The notes: generated by a model from the sequence alone, not told the origin. Positions 16,122 through 24,163 are shown, numbered from the stretch's first letter. The stretch is DNA of 33,949 bases from Nitriliruptoraceae bacterium (GCA_007130695.1 SLRZ01000011.1:1-33949); one strand, 5' to 3'. Program-made: numbers and translations.

Positions 16122-16802
16122 GTGGCGGACGACGAGATCGAGCTCGCGACGGTGGAGCTGCTCGGAGCGCTGGCCTACGGGCAGTTGCGCTCGTTCGAGG
16201 TCAGCAGCCGCGCCGTGCGACACGCACCCGATGCACGCCTGGCCGACCAGGTGGCGGAGTTCACGCTGCTCGAGCACCGCGGGTACGCACTGCTGCGCGA
16301 TCACCTGATGGAGCGCACCGACCTCGGCCTGGCGGTCATGGACCGTCAGAAGCCGCACTTCGACGCCTATTTCGACCGGGTGCCCCTCGAGGACTGGTTC
16401 GAGGCCTGCGCCTTCTTCGCGCTCGGTCTGCCGCTGGCCGCCGACTTCGGGCGCCAGATCGCGCCGCTGCTGGAGGAGGGCACGGGCCTGGTCGTGGTCG
16501 GGGCACTGGCCGACCGCGGCCCGTTCGAGCAGTTCGCCATCGAGCAACTGCGCGTGCAACTCGTGGACGACGCCGCCTGCGAACGGGCCCGGCGCCTGGT
16601 CGCCGACATGATCGGGCGGGCACTGACGGGGTTCCAGGGGGTCATCAGCGACACCGACGCGCTCAAGGTGCTGGTGGCCTCGGCGGAGGAGGGGGACGAA
16701 TCCGGTGAGGCCCGGGTCCGGCGTCTGGCCCTGTCGGTCATGGAGCACCACCGTCGCCGGATGCTCGAACTCGACCTCGAGGATCTCGACGAGTTCGGGT
16801 AG
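16122..16802 (+). CDS. Ferritin-like fold protein (MiaE-like family)
   Basis: 226 residues from the GTG at 16122, with AAAGG upstream. An all-helical protein whose sequence matches the actinobacterial ferritin-like family related to the tRNA hydroxylase MiaE: VELLGALAYGQLRSFE, EFTLLEHRGYALLRDHL, DWFEACAFFALGLPLAADFG, EQFAIEQLR and VMEHHRRRMLEL follow that family's helix order. MiaE uses a di-iron centre to hydroxylate 2-methylthio-isopentenyladenosine in tRNA. Here several positions where I expect metal ligands look changed: Gln21 in the first helix, and Glu51-His-Arg-Gly54 where an ExxH is expected. A metal-free or altered role is therefore possible. It starts 61 bases after hmgA and converges on nadB with a 20-base gap. 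The specific function is not known. Confidence 0.75.
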   Translation: MADDEIELATVELLGALAYGQLRSFEVSSRAVRHAPDARLADQVAEFTLLEHRGYALLRDHLMERTDLGLAVMDRQKPHFDAYFDRVPLEDWFEACAFFALGLPLAADFGRQIAPLLEEGTGLVVVGALADRGPFEQFAIEQLRVQLVDDAACERARRLVADMIGRALTGFQGVISDTDALKVLVASAEEGDESGEARVRRLALSVMEHHRRRMLELDLEDLDEFG

Positions 16803-16822
16803 CCCGAGGATGCGGGTGGCCC

Positions 16823-18427
16823 TCAGGACCCGGCGCGCCCGGTCACCTCGATGTGCGCGCCATCCCAGGCGGGATCCGTCTCGGGCAGGTCGGCGCGACG
16901 GTGGCCCCCGCGGGACTCGGTGCGCAGACGGGCGCCCTTGACGATCAGGGCACAGGAACGAAGCGCGTGGTGGACCTCCACGGCGCGCGGCTGCGGGGCG
17001 GGGGGGCCGGTCTCGTTCGTGAGCGCCTGCAGGTCCGCGGCGAGCCCGGCGAGCCCCGGTCCGCTGCGTGCCGGCCCGGCCTCGGCCCACATCCGCCGAC
17101 GCAGTCGGGTGCGCAGTTCCTCGACGTCGGTGCCGTCCCCGTCCGCCATCGGCGGCGGGTCCCCGTGCGGGCCGTGGTGGTCGGGCAGCTCCGCGGCCAG
17201 GGTCACGGCCGCCCGGGCACCGAAGACGAGCGTCTCCGACAGGGAGTTGCCCGCCATCCGGTTGGCGCCGTGGACGCCGGTCGAGGCGACCTCACCGGCG
17301 GCGTACAGGCCGGGCACCGAGGTCCGGCCACCGAGGTCGGTGCGCACACCCCCGACGTGGTAGTGGGCCGCGGGGGTCACCGGGACCCGCTCGCTGACGA
17401 GGTCGAAGCCGTGACGCCGGCCCCCCGCCAGCACGGTGGGGAACGCGCGGGCGAACCCGGCCTCGTCGAGGTGCGTGGCGTCGAGCCAGGCGGTGCCGCC
17501 CGCCAGTTCCAGGATCGCCCGGGCGACGACATGGCGCGGGGCGAGTTCCGCGTCCGGGTGCACGTCGAGCAGGAAGCGCTTCCCGTCCGCGTCGTGCAGG
17601 GTGGCACCGGCCCCACGGAGCGCCTCGGTCAGCAGGAACCGCCACGAGCCCTCCACCGCCAGGCCGGTGGGGTGGAACTGGACGAACTCCGCGTCCCGCA
17701 TGCCCGCTCCGGCCCCGGCGGCCAGCGCGAGGCCGTCACCGGTGGCGTGGTCGGGGTTGGTGGTGGCCGCGTAGAGGCCGCCGCACCCGCCGGTCGCGAG
17801 CAGGACCGCACGTGCCTCCAACGCGACCAGCTCGTGGCCACACAGCACCCAGGCGCCCGTCACGCGCCCGTCCCGGTCGCGTGCCAGCGAGCGGACCGTC
17901 CCCTCCAACCGGGAGACCCGGCCCGCCACCGCCCGGCGCAGGACACGCACCATCTCGGCGCCGGTCGCGTCGGCTCGGTGGACGGACCGCGAGACCTGCT
18001 GGCCACCCTCCCGTGCGAGGTGGAGGTCGGCCGGGTCGAGGGACTCGAGGCGGTCGGGGACCCGGTCGAAGGCCGCACCCATCGCCAGGAGCCGCACCAC
18101 GTGCCCCGGCGCCTCCCGGGTGAGGACGTCCACGGCGGCCGGGTCACACAGCCCGTCACCGGCGCGCAGCGTGTCCTGTGCGTGCATGGCGGGGGAGTCG
18201 TCCGCGCCCAGCGCCACGGCCAGGCCGCCCTGCGCCCAGGGGGAGGAGCCCGAGTCCCCACCGGCGGGGACCTTGTCCACGATTACGACGTCGAGGTGTT
18301 CGGGCAGCGTGAGCGCGGCATACAGGCCGGCCACGCCAGCACCGATGACGGCCACGTCGGTGCGCACCCGGCCGGGCCCCGCCCAGTCGGGTGGTGGGGG
18401 AGGGCCGGGCACCTGCGCCAGGCTCAC
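16823..18427 (-). CDS. nadB: L-aspartate oxidase
   Basis: FAD enzyme that oxidises L-aspartate to iminoaspartate, the first step of de novo NAD synthesis. 534 residues from the GTG at 18427, overlapping the upstream hydrolase stop (GTGA). The dinucleotide-binding motif VIGAGVAGLYAAL is at about 28-40. SSPWAQGGLAVAL and the FAD/substrate region TPAAHYHVGGVRTDLGGRT then VPGLYAAGEVASTGVHG are classic NadB; the GNSLSETLVFG motif follows, and a helical C-terminal domain ends the protein. Succinate dehydrogenase/fumarate reductase flavoproteins are relatives, but the AHYHVGGV form and stand-alone context favour NadB. The usual partners nadA and nadC are not in the window; nadE lies about 8 kb away. 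Confidence 0.93.
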   Translation of the reverse strand: MSLAQVPGPPPPPDWAGPGRVRTDVAVIGAGVAGLYAALTLPEHLDVVIVDKVPAGGDSGSSPWAQGGLAVALGADDSPAMHAQDTLRAGDGLCDPAAVDVLTREAPGHVVRLLAMGAAFDRVPDRLESLDPADLHLAREGGQQVSRSVHRADATGAEMVRVLRRAVAGRVSRLEGTVRSLARDRDGRVTGAWVLCGHELVALEARAVLLATGGCGGLYAATTNPDHATGDGLALAAGAGAGMRDAEFVQFHPTGLAVEGSWRFLLTEALRGAGATLHDADGKRFLLDVHPDAELAPRHVVARAILELAGGTAWLDATHLDEAGFARAFPTVLAGGRRHGFDLVSERVPVTPAAHYHVGGVRTDLGGRTSVPGLYAAGEVASTGVHGANRMAGNSLSETLVFGARAAVTLAAELPDHHGPHGDPPPMADGDGTDVEELRTRLRRRMWAEAGPARSGPGLAGLAADLQALTNETGPPAPQPRAVEVHHALRSCALIVKGARLRTESRGGHRRADLPETDPAWDGAHIEVTGRAGS

Positions 18428-19317
18428 GCGGAGACGTCCACGGGTCCCGGATCGTCATCGCCCCGGCGGGCGGCACCCGGTACACGCTCGGTGACCGTGG
18501 TGTGGTGCACCACGGAGTTGGTGAGCAGTTCGCCGAAACCCTCGGGGTCGGCCAGCAGCCACGAATGGCCGGCCTCCGCGATGATGTCGCCCTCGGAGCC
18601 GGCGGCCTCACACAGCGACAGGAAGGTCGCCTCCGGCACCACCGTGTCCTCGGAGCCCCACAGGATCGACACCGGCAGGCCGCGCTCGGCCAGTTCCGCC
18701 AGTTCGTCGCGCAGGTCGGCGGTGCGGGCGAGTTCCCCGGCACGCATCAGTGCCCGGGGGTTGGCGAGCGCGTTGCCCACCAGGTCGCGCAGGACGACGG
18801 GCAGTACCTGGCGGTAGGCGCGCTGGCGGAACTCCGAGGGCAGATGGAGGCCCCAGTCCCACAGCGGCCGGTCGGCGAGCAGCCGCTGCTTGCCGCTGCC
18901 GCCCTCCTTCCACACCGAGCCGCCGACGGAGTTGACCAGCACCAGCGCCCGGGCCCGGTGCGGGTGGTGCCAGGCGGTCGCCGTCGCGACGCCGCCTCCG
19001 AAGGAGTGGCCCACCAACACGGCCGGCTCCTCCACGCCCACGTGCTCGAGCAGTTCGTCCAGCCAGTTCGCGAACTTCTCGAACGTGAACTTCCCGCGCA
19101 GCGGATCGCTGCGGCCGAAGCCCGGCAGTGCCGGGGCGATGACCCGGGCCCCCGACGAGGCGAGCTGGGGCAGCACCTTGGCGTAGGCCCGTGCCGTCAG
19201 TCCCCACCCGTGGATGAAGACGACCGGGGGGCCGTCCCCGGCCTCCCCGTAGAAGGCCGTGTCGCCGTCCAGGGTCGTGCGGTGCCACCGCAGACGCGCG
19301 TCATGGGCGGGTGACAC
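18424..19317 (-). CDS. Alpha/beta-hydrolase
   Basis: 297 residues from the GTG at 19317, with AAGG upstream. Alpha/beta-hydrolase fold with the oxyanion motif HGWG (about 36-39), nucleophile elbow GHSFGG with Ser105, a helical cap (about 125-200), an acid in LWGSEDTVVP and the catalytic His in AEAGHSWLLADP. There is no signal peptide, so it is probably cytoplasmic. The substrate cannot be assigned; relatives include esterases, lipases and meta-cleavage hydrolases. It overlaps nadB by four bases and so is probably co-transcribed with it, although no functional link is known. Longer in-frame starts reaching 19647 would cross the 27-base palindrome at 19341-19367 and add a basic, low-complexity leader, so they are rejected. 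Confidence 0.88.
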   Translation of the reverse strand: MSPAHDARLRWHRTTLDGDTAFYGEAGDGPPVVFIHGWGLTARAYAKVLPQLASSGARVIAPALPGFGRSDPLRGKFTFEKFANWLDELLEHVGVEEPAVLVGHSFGGGVATATAWHHPHRARALVLVNSVGGSVWKEGGSGKQRLLADRPLWDWGLHLPSEFRQRAYRQVLPVVLRDLVGNALANPRALMRAGELARTADLRDELAELAERGLPVSILWGSEDTVVPEATFLSLCEAAGSEGDIIAEAGHSWLLADPEGFGELLTNSVVHHTTVTERVPGAARRGDDDPGPVDVSA

Positions 19318-19340
19318 CTGGGCGACCTTGTGAAGAAGGG

Positions 19341-19367
19341 GGCACGACGTCGTACGTACGTCGTGCC
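19341..19367. promoter_or_regulatory. 27-base palindrome between divergent hydrolase and npdG genes
   Basis: GGCACGACGT and ACGTCGTGCC are perfect 10-base arms around a 7-base spacer that itself contains GTACG repeats. It lies in the 151-base gap between the two divergent genes. A TAGACT box (19371-19376, minus strand) would place the hydrolase transcription start inside the palindrome, and TACCGT (19375-19380) is a weak -10 candidate the other way. It is best read as an operator for an unknown dimeric regulator. Confidence 0.5.
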
Positions 19368-19468
19368 GAGAGTCTACCGTCGCGGGCCCCCGGACATGCC
19401 CCGAGCGGGCCCGCCGGGGGACGAGGGCCGGGACCGGCCCGTCGGCCGCACGACGTGAAAGGCACCGC

Positions 19469-20122
19469 ATGGAGACGATCGGGATCCTCGGAGCGACCGG
19501 CCCCCTCGGGCGCGGGCTCGCGGCCCGGTGGAGCCGGGCCGGATACGAGGTACACCTCGGCTCCCGGAAGCAGGAACGGGCCCGGGAGGCGCGCGACGGG
19601 CTCATCGAGAAGGGTGCTCCGGCGGAGCAGCTGCGCGCGGGGAACAACGCCGAGGTCGCTGCCGCAGCCGACGTGGTCGTCGTCGCGGTGCCCTACGAGG
19701 GTCAGATCCACGCCCTGCCGCCGTTGGCGGACGCACTCGCGGGCAAGATCGTGTGCACGGCGGTGGTCCCGCTGGGCTTCGACGGGGACGGCCCCCACCT
19801 GCTCGAGGTCGAGGAGGGGTCCGCCGCGCACCAGTGCCGTGCCCTGCTGCCCGGCGCGCGCGTGGTCGCGGGCTTCCACGCGGTGTCGAGCAAGCGGCTG
19901 CGCGCCGTCGATGAGCCGGTCGGGGCCGACGCGATGCTCTGCGGTGACGATGAGGAGGCCATGGCCGTCGTCGCCGGGCTCGCCGACGCGATCGAGGGGC
20001 TCCGCGGGGTGATCGTCGGTCCGTTGCGGCTCGCGCCGCAGCTCGAAGGGCAGACGGCGGTCGTGCTCGCCTACAACCGTCGGGCGAAGACGGAGGCGGG
20101 GCTGCGACTCGTGTCGTCGTGA
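19469..20122 (+). CDS. npdG: F420-dependent NADP oxidoreductase
   Basis: Transfers hydride between NADPH and coenzyme F420, supplying reduced F420 to F420-dependent oxidoreductases. 217 residues, ATG at 19469, with GAAAGG upstream. The N-terminal Rossmann motif GILGATGPLGRGLA (about 5-18) and the SRKQERA stretch (32-38), which would bind the NADPH 2'-phosphate, are clear. The middle AADVVVVAVPYEGQ and the C-terminal F420-side stretch ARVVAGFHAVSSKRL match the Fno/NpdG family. Length is typical (about 210-230). Divergent from the alpha/beta-hydrolase with a strong palindrome between, and convergent with pabC across a bidirectional terminator. It implies that the organism makes F420. Confidence 0.92.
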   Translation: METIGILGATGPLGRGLAARWSRAGYEVHLGSRKQERAREARDGLIEKGAPAEQLRAGNNAEVAAAADVVVVAVPYEGQIHALPPLADALAGKIVCTAVVPLGFDGDGPHLLEVEEGSAAHQCRALLPGARVVAGFHAVSSKRLRAVDEPVGADAMLCGDDEEAMAVVAGLADAIEGLRGVIVGPLRLAPQLEGQTAVVLAYNRRAKTEAGLRLVSS

Positions 20123-20142
20123 GCCGGGCGAGCCCGGCTCAC
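20119..20142. terminator. Bidirectional terminator between npdG and pabC
   Basis: A near-perfect 24-base palindrome: GTGAGCCGGG, CGAG loop, CCCGGCTCAC. It overlaps the npdG stop codon and the last codons of pabC, which converge here, so one hairpin serves both transcripts. There is no T-run on either side. Confidence 0.6.
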
Positions 20143-20999
20143 CACGTGCCGGCCGCCCGCTCCCGGGCGACCTCCGCGGCGTAGGCCCGTTGCAGCCGCC
20201 GGGTGACCTCCCCTGGGGGCGACCCACCGATCTCGTACCCGTCGACCGTGCGCAGGGGCACGAGCTCGCGGGTGGTGGACGTGAGGAAGGCCTCCTCGGC
20301 GCCGGCGAGCTCCACCACGTCGAACGGGCGCTCGTCGACCCCGATCCCCTCGGCGCGCGCCAGTTCGAGCACCACGCCCCGGGTCACACCGGCCAGCAGT
20401 CCGGCGTCGGCCGAGGGCGTGAGCAGGGTCCCGTCACGGACCGCGAAGACGTTGCTGCCGGCCCCTTCGAGGACACGGCCGCGCTCGTCGGTGAGCAGGG
20501 CCTCGTCGGCCCCGAGCTCCTTCGCCCGGCGCCGGGCGGTCATGGCCACGAGGTAGGACACGGCCTTGACGTGGGGTAGCTCCCGCGTCAGGGGGACCGT
20601 GACCGCGTGGGCTGCCTCCGGGGCCTCGGCGAGACGATGGGAGGTGACCACCACGGTGGACGGGCCGGCGGGGCGGCCCGGGATCGGAGAATCCGGGTCG
20701 ATCCGGCCCGCGGAGACGGTCAGGCGCAACGCCGAGTCGCGACGGTCGAGGGTCTCGAAATTCGCGGTCGCGGTGCGCCTGACCGCTTCGGCGAGCCGGT
20801 CGGTGGGGCCGGGGTCGAACCCGAGCTCGAGCGCGCCCGCACGGGCGCGCTCGAGGTGGGCACGGAGCCGGAAGACGTGCTCGCCGTAGGCGCGCAGCGT
20901 CTCGAAGACGCCCTCACCCGTGCGAAACCCCCGGTCGTAGACCGACACGGTGGCGTGCTCGGCCGGGACCAGCCCGTCATCGACCCAGACCTGCAGCAT
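20139..20999 (-). CDS. pabC: Aminodeoxychorismate lyase / class IV aminotransferase
   Basis: PLP enzyme of fold type IV, 286 residues from the ATG at 20999, with GAGGAG six bases upstream. The start VWVDDGLVPAEHATVSVYDRGFRTGEGVFET is typical (split here as residues 4-34). Lys145 in HVKAVSYL is the PLP lysine, and DEALLTDERGRVLEGAGSNVF and TPSADAGLLAGVTRGVVLE follow. Aminodeoxychorismate lyase removes pyruvate from 4-amino-4-deoxychorismate to give 4-aminobenzoate for folate. Branched-chain and D-amino-acid aminotransferases look similar, but the gene is directly downstream of pabB (29 bases), which makes PabC the best reading. Confidence 0.88.
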   Translation of the reverse strand: MLQVWVDDGLVPAEHATVSVYDRGFRTGEGVFETLRAYGEHVFRLRAHLERARAGALELGFDPGPTDRLAEAVRRTATANFETLDRRDSALRLTVSAGRIDPDSPIPGRPAGPSTVVVTSHRLAEAPEAAHAVTVPLTRELPHVKAVSYLVAMTARRRAKELGADEALLTDERGRVLEGAGSNVFAVRDGTLLTPSADAGLLAGVTRGVVLELARAEGIGVDERPFDVVELAGAEEAFLTSTTRELVPLRTVDGYEIGGSPPGEVTRRLQRAYAAEVARERAAGTW

Positions 21000-21028
21000 T
21001 CGGCGCTCCTCGTCGGTCTCTTCGCAGG

Positions 21029-22447
21029 CTACGCCGGGCGGGCTCCCACCGTCCGGAGGAAGGCGGCGGCCTTGTCGAGGCTCTCGGCGTACTCGGCGGC
21101 GGGGTCGGAATCCGCCACGATTCCGCCACCGGCCCCGTGGTCGACGCGGCCGTCGTCGAGCAGCGTGGCCGTGCGGATGGCCACCGAGAGGCGTGCGCGG
21201 CCGGGGGCCAGGAAGCCGACGGCACCGCAGTACCAGTCGCGCCGGACGGGCTCGAGGGCCTCGATCAGGTTCATGGCCGCGACCTTGGGGGCGCCGGTGA
21301 TGGACCCGCAGGGGAAGGTGGCGCGCAGCAGGCCCCCGAAGCCGACCCCGGGGCGCAGGTGGCCGCTGACGGTGGAGACCAGGTGCCAGACGGTGGGGTG
21401 GGCCTCGAGCCGCAGCAGGTCCGGCACGCGCACGGTGCCCGGGACGCACACGCGCCCGAGGTCGTTGCGCTCGAGGTCGACGACCATCACGTTCTCCGCA
21501 CGGTCCTTCTCGGAGGTCACCAGGTCGTCGGCGTGGGCCGCGTCGATCCGGGGATCCGAGGCCCGTGGCCGGGTCCCCTTGATGGGACGCGTCCGAACCT
21601 CGTGGCCGTCGACGGTCAGGAAGGTCTCGGGGGAGATCGAGGCGAGGCCGATCTCCGGCAGCGCGGCCCCGTACGGCGCGGCGCTGCAGGCACGCAGGGC
21701 CCGGTACAGGGCGTGTGTGTCGTGTGGCCAACGGGCCGTCAGGCGCTGGGCGAGGTTGACCTGGAAGGCGTCCCCGGCGGCGATCCGTTCCAGGACCCGT
21801 TCGACGGCCCGGAGATAGTCCTCGCGGGGGAGGCTGGTCGTCGCCGTGTGGGGCGCCGGGGCCTCCACGGACGGGACGGGGCCCGTGTGCGAGATCCGGG
21901 CGAGCAGGTCACGGGCGCGCTCTTCGAGGTCACCCCGCCCGTCGGGGTCACGGCCCACGATCCACGCCTCCCCGCGGTCGGGCGCGACGGCCACCAACAG
22001 GTCCACCTGGCGCAGGTGGAGGTGGGCGTGGCGTCGGTCACGCCGGGCCACCTGCTCGAGGCGCTCGACCCGGCGTGCGAGGTCGTAGGAGAGCGCCCCG
22101 AGCAGGCCACCGGTCAGCGGCGGCAGTCGTGGGTCGTCCGCCACCGGGGTATCCGGGGTGACCCCGAGACGTGCGCAGACGATGTCGATGGCCGCGAAGG
22201 GGTCGGTGCCGAGGTCCTCGTCGCGACCGTCGCGGTGGGTCAGCACGCTCCGGCGGCCGTCGTCGCGCAGGACCGCCCCGCCGTGGGGCGCGACGTAGGA
22301 CCAGCCGGTTCCGGCCCCCGCCGTCTCCAGCAGGTCGCACGGGCGCAGCGCGTGCGCGAGCGCATCGAGGTCGACCCGTCCCGCGGCGTTCCTCGGGGGC
22401 CGCGCCACCCGTGACCGCAGGACGCGGTCGACACCCGGTCCACTCAC
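21029..22447 (-). CDS. pabB: Aminodeoxychorismate synthase component I
   Basis: Chorismate-utilising enzyme, 472 residues from the GTG at 22447, which overlaps the stop of the preceding small gene (GTGA). Makes 4-amino-4-deoxychorismate from chorismate and ammonia for folate synthesis. The catalytic half shows FQVNLAQRL, PIKGTRPR with Lys290, DLERNDLGRV, FPCGSITGAPK and the C-terminal GGGIVADSDPAAEYAES. The Lys in PIKGT distinguishes PabB from anthranilate synthase TrpE, which has PIAGT, and forms the covalent intermediate. The N-terminal half is the less conserved TrpE_N-like region. No glutaminase partner (pabA) is in the window. It forms an operon with pabC downstream. Confidence 0.93.
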   Translation of the reverse strand: MSGPGVDRVLRSRVARPPRNAAGRVDLDALAHALRPCDLLETAGAGTGWSYVAPHGGAVLRDDGRRSVLTHRDGRDEDLGTDPFAAIDIVCARLGVTPDTPVADDPRLPPLTGGLLGALSYDLARRVERLEQVARRDRRHAHLHLRQVDLLVAVAPDRGEAWIVGRDPDGRGDLEERARDLLARISHTGPVPSVEAPAPHTATTSLPREDYLRAVERVLERIAAGDAFQVNLAQRLTARWPHDTHALYRALRACSAAPYGAALPEIGLASISPETFLTVDGHEVRTRPIKGTRPRASDPRIDAAHADDLVTSEKDRAENVMVVDLERNDLGRVCVPGTVRVPDLLRLEAHPTVWHLVSTVSGHLRPGVGFGGLLRATFPCGSITGAPKVAAMNLIEALEPVRRDWYCGAVGFLAPGRARLSVAIRTATLLDDGRVDHGAGGGIVADSDPAAEYAESLDKAAAFLRTVGARPA

Positions 22448-22683
22448 GTCGTGGAGGGAACGCCGTACTTGCTGCGGAAGGCCTCGGCGTCGAGGTGGTC
22501 GAGGTCGTCCTCGACCTGCTCCTCGAACTGCAGCGCCTGGTCGTGGTCGCTGAACGTCTGTGCCCAGACCATGGCGCCGGTCGCCGCCACCTGGAGTTGC
22601 ACGTCGTGCATCATCGCGCCGTCGTAGCCCCCGCGCATACGCGTCTGAACGCGGAACTCTCGGCGTGAGGTGGTGCGGGACAC
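22444..22683 (-). CDS. Small conserved-looking protein leading the pabB-pabC operon
   Basis: 79 residues from the GTG at 22683, with GAGAGGAAG upstream. I do not recognise the family. It begins basic (VSRTTSRREFRVQTRMRGG), then has a compact acidic, beta/alpha-looking part: MHDVQLQVAATGAMVWAQ, then FSDHDQALQFEEQVEDDLDHLD, then AFRSKYGV. There is no membrane segment or signal. The stop overlaps the pabB start by four bases, and codon use is normal for the region, so it is very likely a real, translated, coupled gene. The look is that of a small single-domain cytoplasmic protein; linkage to pabB is the only hint of function. Confidence 0.7.
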   Translation of the reverse strand: MSRTTSRREFRVQTRMRGGYDGAMMHDVQLQVAATGAMVWAQTFSDHDQALQFEEQVEDDLDHLDAEAFRSKYGVPSTT

Positions 22684-22715
22684 GGTGGGGCTTCCTCTCG
22701 GCCGAAGGGGCGACG

Positions 22716-22776
22716 ACCATAGCTGCTGGGCCCGACGCACCCACTGGCCCGGGGGCCGGGGCCGCGAGACTATGCT
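22716..22776. promoter_or_regulatory. Candidate divergent -10 boxes for pab operon and adenosyltransferase
   Basis: TATGGT on the minus strand (22716-22721), 33 bases before the small gene of the pab operon, and TATGCT on the plus strand (22771-22776), 36 bases before the adenosyltransferase GTG, are both good actinobacterial -10 hexamers. Neither has a clear TTGACA-like -35. The gap of 128 bases contains nothing else of note, and no cobalamin riboswitch core is visible. Confidence 0.4.
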
Positions 22777-22811
22777 CCCTGCGACGCAGACCGGTGAATG
22801 GGCGCGGACAG

Positions 22812-23354
22812 GTGAAGGTCTACACCAAGCGAGGCGACGACGGGTCGACCGGCCTGCTCTACGGCGGACGGGTGGAGAAGGACGACCTACGCACCACCGC
22901 CTACGGAACCGTCGACGAGACCGTCAGCGCGCTGGGGATCGCCCGTGCGGAACTCGAGGGTGACCTCCACGATCTCGTGCTCGAGATCCAGCGGGAGTTG
23001 TTCGTGCTCGGTGCGCAGCTCGCCACCAAGGCCGGGGACTGGGAACGTCTCGAGGTCGGGGTGAGCCGCGTGGACGACGCGATGGTCGACGCGCTCGACG
23101 GACGCATCGACGCGAGCGTCGCCCGCCACCCGTTGCCCACGACCTTCGTGGTGCCGGGCGGCTCACGGGCAGCGGCGGCGCTCGACCTCGCGCGCACGAT
23201 CTGCCGGCGCGCGGAGCGCCACGTGGTCGCGATGCACCGGGCCGAGCTGCTGCCGCACGACGCGCCGCTGCGCTACCTCAACCGGTGCAGCGACTACCTC
23301 TACGTCCTGGCCCGGGAGGCCGAGGGCACCCACCTGCCCTCCCGCGAGGCATAG
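22812..23354 (+). CDS. PduO-type corrinoid adenosyltransferase
   Basis: ATP:cob(I)alamin adenosyltransferase, which makes adenosylcobalamin. 180 residues from the GTG at 22812; another in-frame GTG (22794) would add six residues, but the VKVYTKRGDDGSTGLLYGGR start matches the family's MKIYTKxGDxGxT opening, which binds ATP. Helical core motifs follow: AYGTVDETVSALGIARAEL, FVVPGGSRAAAALDLARTICRRAER and the signature RYLNRCSDYLYVLAREA near the C-terminus, which shapes the corrinoid site. Length is normal for the family (about 180-190). The next gene starts directly after its stop. Divergent from the pab operon. Confidence 0.92.
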   Translation: MKVYTKRGDDGSTGLLYGGRVEKDDLRTTAYGTVDETVSALGIARAELEGDLHDLVLEIQRELFVLGAQLATKAGDWERLEVGVSRVDDAMVDALDGRIDASVARHPLPTTFVVPGGSRAAAALDLARTICRRAERHVVAMHRAELLPHDAPLRYLNRCSDYLYVLAREAEGTHLPSREA

Positions 23355-24158
23355 GTGTCGGCGGTCGTCGTCGACGACCTCGGGACCGAGGTGCCGCTGC
23401 AACCCCCCGTGCGCCGACTGGTCTCGCTCGTCCCCAACCTCTCGGAGACGCTGTGGGCCTGGGGGCTCGCCGACCGCCTCGTGGGGGTGACCGACTGGTG
23501 CGTGGAGCCCGCCGAGGGCTTCCCGCACGCCGAGCGGGTCCGGGGGACGAAGAACCCGGACGTGGCGCGGATCGTGGAGCTCGCCCCCGACCTCGTGCTC
23601 GCCAACGAGGAGGAGAACCGGGAGCTCGACGTCCGGCGGCTGCGGGCCGCGGGGCTCGCCGTGCACGTCACGCGGGTACGGACGGTGGCGGGCGCGGCCG
23701 ACAGCCTGGAGCGTCTCGGACGCGCGGTCGGCGCGGAGCGCTCGGGGCTCGAACTCGCCGGGCGCATCCGCGCCGCGGGCGAGCGCGGTGCGCAGGTGCG
23801 CATGCCCCGTCGCCGGGTCTTCTGCGCGGTCTGGCGCGACGGTCCGGGGGGCACGGCCCCCGAACAGTGGTGGTCCGTGGGCCGGGCCACCTACGGCGGT
23901 GACCTGCTGGCCGGCTGCGGCCTGGATCCCGTCCCGGTCGGCGAGGACGCCCGCTATCCGCGTTGGTCGTTGGAGGAAGTGGCGGCCTGCGACCCGGACC
24001 TCATCCTCCTGCCCGACGAGCCCTACGCCTTCGGTGACCGGGACCGTGCGGCGTTCGCCGACTGGCGTGCCGAGGTGGTCGGTGTCGACGGACGGCTGCT
24101 GTGGTGGTGGGGGCCGCGGACGCCCGAGGCGATCGACACCCTGCTCGGGTACCGGTAG
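23355..24158 (+). CDS. BtuF/FepB-fold metal-receptor protein lacking a signal peptide
   Basis: 267 residues from a GTG that directly abuts the adenosyltransferase stop. It matches the helical-backbone periplasmic binding protein fold (ABC_Periplasmic/BtuF type): RRLVSLVPNLSETLWAWGLADRLVGVTDWC at the start (in residues 20-49), VRGTKNPDVARIVELAPDLVLA, an inter-lobe helix, then WSLEEVAACDPDLILLPDEPYAF and a C-terminal lobe. BtuF proteins bind cobalamin or siderophores outside the membrane, but here there is no signal peptide or lipobox, so it is probably cytoplasmic. It is coupled to a corrinoid adenosyltransferase, so an intracellular corrinoid role is a reasonable inference. No BtuCD transporter genes are nearby. 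Confidence 0.8.
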   Translation: MSAVVVDDLGTEVPLQPPVRRLVSLVPNLSETLWAWGLADRLVGVTDWCVEPAEGFPHAERVRGTKNPDVARIVELAPDLVLANEEENRELDVRRLRAAGLAVHVTRVRTVAGAADSLERLGRAVGAERSGLELAGRIRAAGERGAQVRMPRRRVFCAVWRDGPGGTAPEQWWSVGRATYGGDLLAGCGLDPVPVGEDARYPRWSLEEVAACDPDLILLPDEPYAFGDRDRAAFADWRAEVVGVDGRLLWWWGPRTPEAIDTLLGYR

Positions 24159-24163
24159 GTCGT

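Noticed and set aside
22684-22811. Possible cobalamin riboswitch before the adenosyltransferase
   Set aside because: The gap is only 128 bases and no B12-box-like core or long leader is visible.
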